A stretch of DNA of 64,000 bases from the NCBI GenBank assembly GCA_013407085.1, contig JACCGJ010013207.1, forward strand, positions 1-64,000, read 5' to 3'. Shown in pieces: positions 11,331-64,000 of the stretch; the first letter of the stretch is position 1; every line of letters begins with the position of its first letter. The notes beneath the pieces were generated by a model. The model searched no databases, had not been told where the DNA came from, and saw nothing but the letters and a program-made list of their open reading frames with translations. The stretch is from Atriophallophorus winterbourni. Lineage: Eukaryota > Platyhelminthes > Trematoda > Plagiorchiida > Microphallidae. The position numbers and the translations under genes were made by a program.

Positions 11331-11860
11331 TAGCCAAGTGAGATGTTGTAAAAGAACTTTTAATCGCAAGGCGGAATCTTTACCAATCAATGTGATGCTT
11401 CTCGGCGTTTCCGCTACAGAATACTGGTAAAATCACAGGGGTTTACACTTCAAGGTAATGATCAGTTTCATATATTCATTCCGTCGTGTAACAATTACTA
11501 TTTGATAATTCGTGTTCGAAAATTATCTAAATGAATTAGGTACAATAAATTGTGCCGCTCACGTCCACCAACTCACATATCACAACTGGTTTTTGACTGT
11601 TTGACATCATCACGTGGAGACCGTAGGATCAGGTTCAGTTTTGGTATAAAAAAAGTTATATTGGTATGAGAGTTATTCACACCGTTCTTACAAAGAATCA
11701 CGATGTTCAAAAACGGAATCTTAAAGTGATTCATGGTCAGGCATTCGATGGGCTTATCAAATACCAAAATGTTGTGGCGCTCAGATCCACTCACTCATCA
11801 AGATTCTTTGTTAGAACATTGGCAAACATTGTTGAATACGTACAAATAATACAAGTTGTA
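11331..11860. other. No recognisable gene
   Basis: Only short overlapping reading frames on both strands and no family motif. It borders the hammerhead-type repeat on its right. Confidence 0.4.
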
Positions 11861-12120
11861 CTTGTATGCCACTGTTGTATAAGGCTGGTACAGCCAACAC
11901 TCATGTAGATGTAGTGAAACAAGCGGAACTTGTTTACCATTCTTCCACTGATTGAAGCGCATGCAGATCTTGATCGTACTGTCCCTACCTGATGAGTGCG
12001 AACCGTCCGAAACCGGTCGTAGTTTGCGAGGTGGAAATGCATGCAAAATGGATTGTTCAAATGATTCATTAAGGCAGAATTTCTCCAGGCGAATCGATAT
12101 ATTTGTGTCCACGGGAACAG
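11860..12120 (+). repeat. Dispersed repeat carrying a hammerhead motif
   Basis: Blocks of this region recur at 28680-28720, 33780-33910, 50390-50470 (reverse), 50570-50740 and 51765-51960. Shared blocks include the GCGCAACTTGT-like segment, the AAGCGCATGC segment, the ribozyme and the ATGCATGCAAA segment after it. Family unknown; Penelope-like elements and satellite or SINE-like repeats are the known carriers of such ribozymes. Confidence 0.6.
11985..12022 (+). ncRNA. Hammerhead ribozyme (minimal type I)
   Basis: The core CTGATGA (11989-11995) and GAA (12009-12011) are intact. Stem I pairs CTAC (11985-11988) with GTAG (12019-12022). Stem II is imperfect (G-C, one mismatch, G-U, C-G, G-C). 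Stem III is the self-complementary ACCGGT, and the cut would fall after GTC at 12018. A stem III without a loop usually works better as a dimer. Cleavage is predicted from sequence only. Confidence 0.65.
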
Positions 12121-12122
12121 AA

Positions 12123-14360
12123 TTTGCTGGCCCTTGGTCTTTCGACTAAAACGCGACATTTAAATATATTTACATGAAAGATTGCTGCATTGTGGCGCTC
12201 GGTTTTCGGTGGTTCATACCCTGTGCAGTTTACAAGTGAGAGCGCGTAAAACAATCTAGATCGGCTGTTCTTTCTTGAGAGGTTGATGAAATTGCCTTAC
12301 TAGCTTATATATTTGAAATCTACCACAAGATAGTCGCAATAACTTTCTTGATATTTTGATCAATATTTCCAACAACCGCCACGTTAAATCTACATTTTAA
12401 TCTAAAACGAACGGCGCTAACGTAGCACTTCTGCGAGTTAATCTGTGGCTTGTTAATTTAGTAGGAAAATGTCGATCAGTGTAGCAAAGATTTTGCAGAG
12501 TACGTTCCTATATATAAAGATGGTTTATTCGAAATATTTTTGGAATATTTATATGTATATATCACCATAAGTCTTAGTACATCATTTTTACATATATGAA
12601 AATCAATATTTAACTACCTATTAAAAATCGCGTTAATATTGTAGCTTTTTCGAACGCAAGTAAGTTTAATGATTGTTGAACAGCACAGTGTGGTTCAACA
12701 CTTACAGACCAATCCGCGTCATCATAACATCGACTGCACTCTGAGTTTTATGCAGTGAGTTTAGCCGCTGACTCACCACATGGCTGACCTCTTAGTTGCA
12801 TGTGAATCTACAGTTAAAGCTGAAAAATAAAAAAATACAAGTGAATTAGAATTACTGTTCAGTTTTAACTTGCAAAACAACTATCTACATTCAAATGAAT
12901 GCAACACTTCATACGCATTATGCAGACAAAATTGATAAAATCGGAGATCTTTCATGCTGCCGTCCAGATGGCGAGAAGCACTCGAACACTATTCAATCCA
13001 AATAATGCTGACCACGTTTGACGTCTGGTGATTTAAAATTAATTGTTTGAATCAGACAAAATATAACCGAAGAGAAGGAGAATACGTAATCATTCAGATA
13101 GCATTGTTAATCAGATAGGGACTGAACGATCGGCGGCAGGACTTAGTGTGCGTCGTAACTTTACGGCACACAGTTTTCATCGCAACGCTAATTTATCTAA
13201 CACACAGTGATATTTATCCAAACATGCAATTTTGATATGATTATGTATGTGTACAATAAGACCGACTTGCAAGTGTAGCGATCAGATGCCTAAACATGCT
13301 TGGGCTAACGAAGCACTTGAACCAAGAACGTTAAAATGGATGATTCTTGCATGCCAGATTTATTCTGTCAACTGTTTTACGTGCACATGTTAAATCTCGT
13401 CTGATTGTGATATATAGTTACTATCCAATAAGCTGCGAGAATGTGCTGTAAAACCTCTAGTTCAGAAGCCCAAATTGTAATTCACTAGAAAGCGCTTTAA
13501 CTGAAATCGGAAATAAATTGCCATGGTAATCTTTAGGTGATCATATAAAAGGACTTGTGCAACCAAATCCTTCAGGCACCTTGGAAATTGCATAGTAAAC
13601 ATAAACCAATTAGCTGAAATGATGAAACGTTTGCGTGAGTTTCAACAAGCCGCAAGATCAAAGTCATAACTTCACGTGGAGGACCTGGGGAAAACAGACC
13701 GTCTTGTTTAAATATAAATCATCCTCAAACAATATGGCGGCGGATTTGAAGACGTTCAAATAATAAACATTAATCTGGACATTAATACCTCATTTAACAA
13801 GGATGTATGATCTGCATTGTCAACAGTAATCTTGAAGCACTTTTTCTATATGCCCAGCAAATAAAGGTAATTACGTTGAATGGAATATTTCAGATCGACT
13901 CGAAAGACTTATATATTCACATCGAATTCAGTGTGATTTAAAATGGTCTAGACATATTCTAAAATTAATCATTCAATCACGTTTAAAAGATATAATACAG
14001 AAAGCTGTAAACTTACGTTGAAAATTATAACACCATTGAGCACTGAGCACACGTCATCTATAATGTGATTCACCTTCATACGGTGACCTAACGCTTCTTG
14101 CAAAACATCACCGCACCTTGTGCAGCAGGTGCATGATCAAGTTAAACGTTGAGATACAAATCTGCTTTCAGTGTGTTTAACGAGTTGTAGAATCAGTGTT
14201 ATCGTAAATTTGCAAACTAAAGCACCGATTTTCGCGATTATAATTATATATAATTTCAAATTGAACGTCAAAATGTATATCACCATAATACGAAAAAGCT
14301 GAACGAATCCTAAATTCAATTAGATATATACGCCTAAACGCGTTGCATTTTGTGTGCTTC
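12123..14360. other. No recognisable gene
   Basis: More than 2 kb of AT-rich DNA with only short frames. I see no transposon motif, tandem array or RNA gene. Confidence 0.4.
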
Positions 14361-14364
14361 ATTC

Positions 14365-14730
14365 GTTCAATGTCGACTACGGATGTCCATCACAATCGCA
14401 TGATGCTTTTGTGCTCCGCAGCTTTCTGAATGACTAAAAGGTCCGCTGCGGGTTCAACAATTACTCCCGATGCGCTCATAGAGATAGGCAAGACATGGTC
14501 GTTCGGTGTCAGTTGCACGCCTGTGGTGTTATCTGCGTTCAGCAGTCACAAGCTGTATCTGTTCTTTTCCAGCTTAAACGTGACGCTTTAACCAGTGCCT
14601 ACAAAATGAGCCGTGAAGAGCAAATTCTTCTCAACTTGTATGGTAAACCAGGGGATGTTTCGTATCTCATTTTGCGCACCTCTGAGTACCGAAATTGTGG
14701 TCAGTCGTTAGGACGACTTTAATAATTTTC
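14365..14730 (-). pseudogene. RTE-like element 3' end, reverse strand
   Basis: Aligns by eye with the RTE 3' end at 45970-46360. The reverse strand encodes a decayed form of the terminal zinc-finger-like segment (one frame reads GPFSHSESC) and the Gly/Arg-rich stretch before it. A stop breaks the finger. It faces away from the next fragment. Confidence 0.7.
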
Positions 14731-14869
14731 ACTCACCATCGAGTTGTTTTTTTCGGAATACGACTATTTTCCATTCTGTACAGTTTTGACAGGAGTATTT
14801 CAATTTGTCCCAATTGAACTCTCTTGTTTCTGGTAACAGCAATTGACTGCAAATTCTAAGATGATAGTA

Positions 14870-15515
14870 TATAGCGTGTGCGTACTAAATGCTTTACTGC
14901 ACGGCTGTGAAACATGTACCATTCACTGATGACACGAACGGTGTTTGAATGCTTTTAATTTACGAATCCTGCATCGTATCTTAAACATATCGTGGATGGA
15001 CGAAATTACAAATGTTGAAGGGTTTTTTAAAACGTGTCGACAGAGCCTATTCACACGACTACGACAGCCACGCTTGGCCACGTCTACAGAATGGAGAATT
15101 TTAGTATTCCGAAAGATCTACTCTTTGGTGAGTTGCAATCAAGAAGTCAACCATTGGGGAGACGTTTTCAAAAGAGAAACGAAGCCTCATATCATTGACC
15201 CAGCGAGCTTAGAAGAACTTACTTTTGACCGCTCACATTTTAGATATTGTGTAGAGCGTCGTCTGCAAGCTGGGGAGGAGCAGATACAGCTGTTATTTGG
15301 TGAACACATCACGAAGCGGGCGTGAAACTGACGCCTATCAACCGAGTTCTTCTTTTCTTTGCACGCGCTGCGGGAAAGATTGTTCCTCCCGAATCAGACT
15401 GATTCGTGATTTGAAAAGCTGTGTAACATGAAAAATAACATGCGATTGTTATGTACATCCATGCTCGACATCGACCGAACTAGGCCAACAACAACAGCAA
15501 GTGACTAAACCAGCG
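14870..15515 (+). pseudogene. RTE-like reverse transcriptase C-terminal fragment
   Basis: LLHGCETC, then LNAFNLRILHRILNISWMDEITNVE, match the C-terminal region of RTE-clade reverse transcriptases. In another frame the end reads CTRCGKDCSSRIRLIRDLKSC, the cysteine-rich finger that closes these proteins, so at least one frameshift lies between (near 15325). The end shows the GACATCGACCGAA and CAACAACAACAGCAA segment of the 3' tail. Confidence 0.8.
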
Positions 15516-15519
15516 TACG

Positions 15520-16425
15520 CCTTGCTGTCGTATTAGGGTTAAACTACAATCTAGACCATCATTAGAAAGCACTTCAGCAATCGCTTGTTCGTCCATTCGC
15601 GATAAGATAAGGCGGATGGTTCATGTTTTGTGCGGATGATCCAGGTCTCATGGCGTTAAAATAACGTTTCATAATTTCTCTATACAAACAGTGGGCATAC
15701 CATGGTTTAGGACAGTGTACGTAATTTGAGAATACATCACGTTTTTTTCGGGCATTTCTAACAACGAATACAGAAAAAAAGTAGTTTCAGTTGGCCATTA
15801 ATTGCGAAACCTCTATATTATTTATATAATTTTGAAATATTTTTCCAATCAATGTCATATTTTTGAACAGCGTTAAGCGCATACAAATAATGCCGTTAAA
15901 TATTTCAAATCACTAACTTCTTAGATGAGGTTACCAGTCCATCTCATTAATCTTGTAATCTTCAAAATGATTGCAAAGAAAAATCATTATTACCTTCCCT
16001 AGTCCATAAGCTATTACAAGACATATCATGCTTTATCCAATTATATTGAAAGTATTGGCAAATTAATTGCGCAATTTTAGGATGCGATCTTTAATCGACC
16101 ACTATAGTAATGATTTGCTTCGGAAGCGCTCTGCTTTGTTTAAATGATACAATTACAAATGATTGATGACAGTGATGCTGAAACGTTATGTAATCTAGAA
16201 ATGATTTAATTTACTACATTAGATACAATACAACACAGTAATCCACAGATCAAGCTATGCCCTAAGTATTCCCGCTTGCATAAAGTCTTGGTGTTGCTGG
16301 TGGGGTCGGAAAGCCAGAAATTACAGCTGGCGAGCATCTGTGAATTTATCGCAACATTCGGATCATCGGTACAACCTTACATACGTTAACCCCCCCCCAC
16401 GTAACACGCAGTCACATCGGCTATC
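15520..16425. other. No recognisable gene
   Basis: AT-rich spacer before the satellite array. A run of nine C bases (about 16389) is notable, but nothing else stands out. Confidence 0.4.
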
Positions 16426-16428
16426 TTG

Positions 16429-18511
16429 ATCTATACCTGAGGTCCACCTGTCCAAAGATAATTGCGTTCACCCACCAATCCCACAACACAAGAGAAGCTG
16501 ATTGGTCAAAGGCGTTTATTACGCTTCATCCCTGAGGTCAACCTGTCCAACGCTAATCGCGTTGACCCACGAATCCTACAACACAAGAGAAGCTGATTGG
16601 TCAAAGGCGTTTATTACGCTTCATCCCTGAGGTCAAGCTGACCAACGCTAATCGCGTTCACCCACGAATCCCACCACACAAGAGAAGCTGATTGGCCAAA
16701 GGCGTTTATTACGCTTCATCCCTGAGGTCAACCTGTCCAACGCTAATCGCGTTCACCCACGAATCCCACAACACAAGAGAAGCTGATTGGTCAAAGGCGT
16801 TTATTACGCTTCATCCCTGAGGTCAACCTGTCGAACGCTAATCGCGTTCACTCACGAATCCCACAGCACAAGGAAAGCCGATTGGTCAAAGGCGTTTATT
16901 ACGCTTCATCCCTGAGGTCAACCTGTCCAACGCTAATCGCGTTCACCCACGAATCCCACAACACAAGAGAAGCTGATTGGTCAAAGGCGTTTATTACGCT
17001 TCATCCCTGAGGTCAACCTGTCCAACGCTAATCGCGTTCACCCACCAATCCCACAACACAAGAGAAGCTGATTGGTCAAGGAGTTTATTACGCTTCATCC
17101 CTGAGGTCAACCTGTCCAACGCTAATCGCGTTCACCCACCAATCCCACAACACAAGAGAAGGTGATTGTTCAATGGCGTTTGTTACGCTTGATCCCTGAG
17201 GTCAACCTGTCCAACGCTAATCGCGTTCACCCACCAATCCCACAACACAAGAGAAGCTGATTGGTCAAAGGCGTTTATTACGCTTTATCCCTGAGGTCAA
17301 CCTGTCCAACGCTAATCGCGTTCACCCACCAATCCCACAACACAAGAGAAGCTGATTGGTCAAGCAGTTTATTACGCTTCATCCCTGAGGTCAACCTGTC
17401 CAACGCTAATCGCGTTCACCCACCAATCCACCCACAACACAAGAGAAGCTGATTGGTCAAGGAGTTTATTACACTTCATCCCTGAGGTCAACCTGTTCAA
17501 CGCTAATCGCGTTCACCCACCAATCCCACAACACAAGAGAAGCTGATTGGTCAAAGGCGTTTATTACGCTTCATCCCTGAGGTCAACCTGTCCAACGCTA
17601 ATCGCGTTCACCCACCAATCCCACAACACAAGAGAAGGTGATTGGTCAAAGGCGTTTATTACGCTTCATCCCTGAGGTCAACCTGTCCAACGCTAATCGC
17701 GTTCACCCACCAATCCCACAACACAAGAGAAGCTGATTGGTCAAAGGCGTTTATTACGCTTCATCCCTGAGGTCAACCTGTCAAACGCTAATCGCGTTCA
17801 CCCACCAATCCCACTACACAAGAGAAGCTGATTGGTCAAAAGCGTTTATTACGCTTCATCCCTGAGGTCAACTTGTCCAACGCTAATCGCGTTCACCCAC
17901 CAATCCCACAACACAAGAGAAGCTGATTGGTCAAAGGCGTTTATTACGCTTCATCCCTGAGGTCAACCTGTCCAACGCTAATCGCGTTCACCCACCAATC
18001 CCACAACACAAGAGAAGCTGATTGGTCAAAGGCGTTTATTACGCTTCATCCCTGAGGTCAACCTGTCCAACGCTAATCGCGTTCACCCACCAATCCAACA
18101 ACACAAGAGAAGCTGATTGGTCAAAGGCGTTTATTACGCTTCATCCCTGAGGTCAACCTGTCCAACGCTAATCGCGTTCACCCACCAATCCCACAACACA
18201 AGAGAAGCTGATTGGTCAAAGGCGTTTATTACGCTTCATCCCTGAGGTCAACCTGTCCAACGCTAATCGCGTTCACCCACCAATCCCACAACACAAGAGA
18301 AGCTGATTGGTCAAAGGCGTTTATTACGCTTCATCCCTGAGGTCAACCTGTCCAACGCTAATCGCGTTCACCCACCAATCCCACAATACAAGAGAAGCTG
18401 ATTGGTCAAAGGCGTTTATTACGCTTCATCCCTGAGGTCAACCTGTCCAACGCTAATCGCGTTCACCCACCAATCCTACAACCCAAGAGAAGCCGATTGG
18501 TCAAAGTTGTT
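16429..18511 (+). repeat. Satellite array, about 22 copies of a 95-bp unit
   Basis: The motif CTGAGGTCA recurs about every 95 bases, giving about 22 copies. Each unit holds GGCGTTTATTACGCTTCATC, CCAACGCTAATCGCGTTCAC and CACAAGAGAAGCTGATTGG. Copies 2-6 read CCCACGAATC at one site (copy 5 with one further change), while copy 1 and copies 7-22 read CCCACCAATC. A few units are 94 bp (GGAGTTTATTA), and one has a short insertion near 17430. Since 95 is not a multiple of 3, the short open frames here are not coding. The array ends about 400 bp before the promoter of the gene on its right. Confidence 0.95.
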
Positions 18512-18780
18512 TATTTCGCACAAGGCAAACACGAAAACACACGCCTATTTTATATAGGCAAAACAAACAACCACAACACTGATCGTCAAACATGCCTATC
18601 TCGGTTGTCACTTCGATTCGTTAGTCGATTTCGTACCCATCTGTACAATTCAAGCCCTCGGATGTTAAGTTTTGTATATCGTTCGAAATGCTGTGATCAG
18701 CACTCACCGCTAATGCACTGCGACCTCCACATGAGAAACTTGAACCATAACACAGCATATGCGACATGATATTGATTTAA
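18512..18780. repeat. Single-copy flank of the satellite, shared with 32460-32620
   Basis: Immediately after the last unit, sequence with the blocks ATAGGCAAA and CAACACTGA recurs in the same order after the lone unit-like segment at 32420. The satellite therefore seems to be an expanded inner part of a longer dispersed repeat. Confidence 0.55.
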
Positions 18781-18913
18781 GGTGCACATGTGAACTTTCA
18801 AAGCGGTGCACCGTACATCCAACGTTTGATATTTTCTCACTGCGGTTCATGCAACGAAAAACATCAATATTTTTTCAACCAATCATATGCAATGTGAGTA
18901 GATAGCTAACGGG

Positions 18914-18920
18914 TATAAAT
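18914..18920 (+). promoter_or_regulatory. TATA box of the micro-exon gene
   Basis: TATAAAT lies 45 bases before the start codon at 18959. If transcription starts about 30 bases downstream, the 5' leader is only about 15 bases, so the TATA box fits the ATG chosen. Confidence 0.6.
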
Positions 18921-18958
18921 GTTGCTAAAGATTTTGAGTGCACAAAATTATACACATT

Positions 18959-63978
<45,020 letters not shown>

Positions 63979-64000
63979 GTAATATATATATATTGCAAGA

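Noticed and set aside
16977..17452. Open frames inside the satellite
   Set aside because: They follow from the 95-bp unit; the frame changes at each copy and no start, splice or codon signal supports coding.
18497..18769. LFYIGKT in a 90-codon ORF, recalling a GIY-YIG nuclease of Penelope-like elements
   Set aside because: Only a few residues match, no other nuclease motif follows, and the relative at 32.5 kb does not keep it.

Overview
This 64 kb window is AT-rich, intron-heavy eukaryotic DNA with no bacterial-type gene organisation. It looks like a flatworm, most likely a schistosome-type blood fluke. Three things point there. A long chain of very short, phase-symmetric exons follows a signal-peptide exon, which is the architecture of schistosome micro-exon genes (MEGs). 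The repeats are decayed CR1-like and RTE-like non-LTR retrotransposons. Some dispersed repeats carry hammerhead ribozymes, a known schistosome trait. The species cannot be fixed from the sequence alone.

Layout. From 1 to about 8.1 kb lie fragments of CR1-like elements on both strands, one with a perfect 30-bp inverted repeat. From 8.09 to 11.33 kb is a Ty3/gypsy-type LTR element whose single 784-codon ORF joins Gag directly to integrase, with no protease, reverse transcriptase or RNase H. From 11.3 to 16.4 kb is mostly non-coding, holding a hammerhead-bearing repeat (about 12.0 kb) and two outward-facing RTE 3' ends (14.4-15.5 kb). From 16.43 to 18.51 kb is a tandem array of about 22 copies of a 95-bp unit, ending about 400 bp before a TATA box.

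From 18.9 kb to the right edge runs one candidate micro-exon gene on the + strand: a TATA box (18914), a signal-peptide exon (18959-19019), then about 27 well-supported micro-exons of 9-42 nt plus weaker candidates. Every accepted exon is a multiple of 3 and sits in phase 1. Joined in order, the frame stays open for about 235 codons, and the gene continues beyond 64000. Any exon could be skipped without changing frame, so the locus could produce many secreted protein variants. This gene has not been matched to a named MEG.

The large introns are packed with insertions: RTE pieces (23.2, 41.3-42.3, 46.0-46.4 kb), CR1-like copies (23.6, 28.9-30.2, 54.5-58.9, 61.9-62.6 kb, all in the gene's sense orientation), two tRNA-headed SINE-like copies with hammerhead cores (37.8 and 49.2 kb), more hammerhead-type repeats (33.9, 50.4-50.7, 51.8 kb), AT microsatellites and a 470-bp (ATCT)n array. 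All splice calls were made by eye and partly filtered on length divisible by 3, so they need transcript support.
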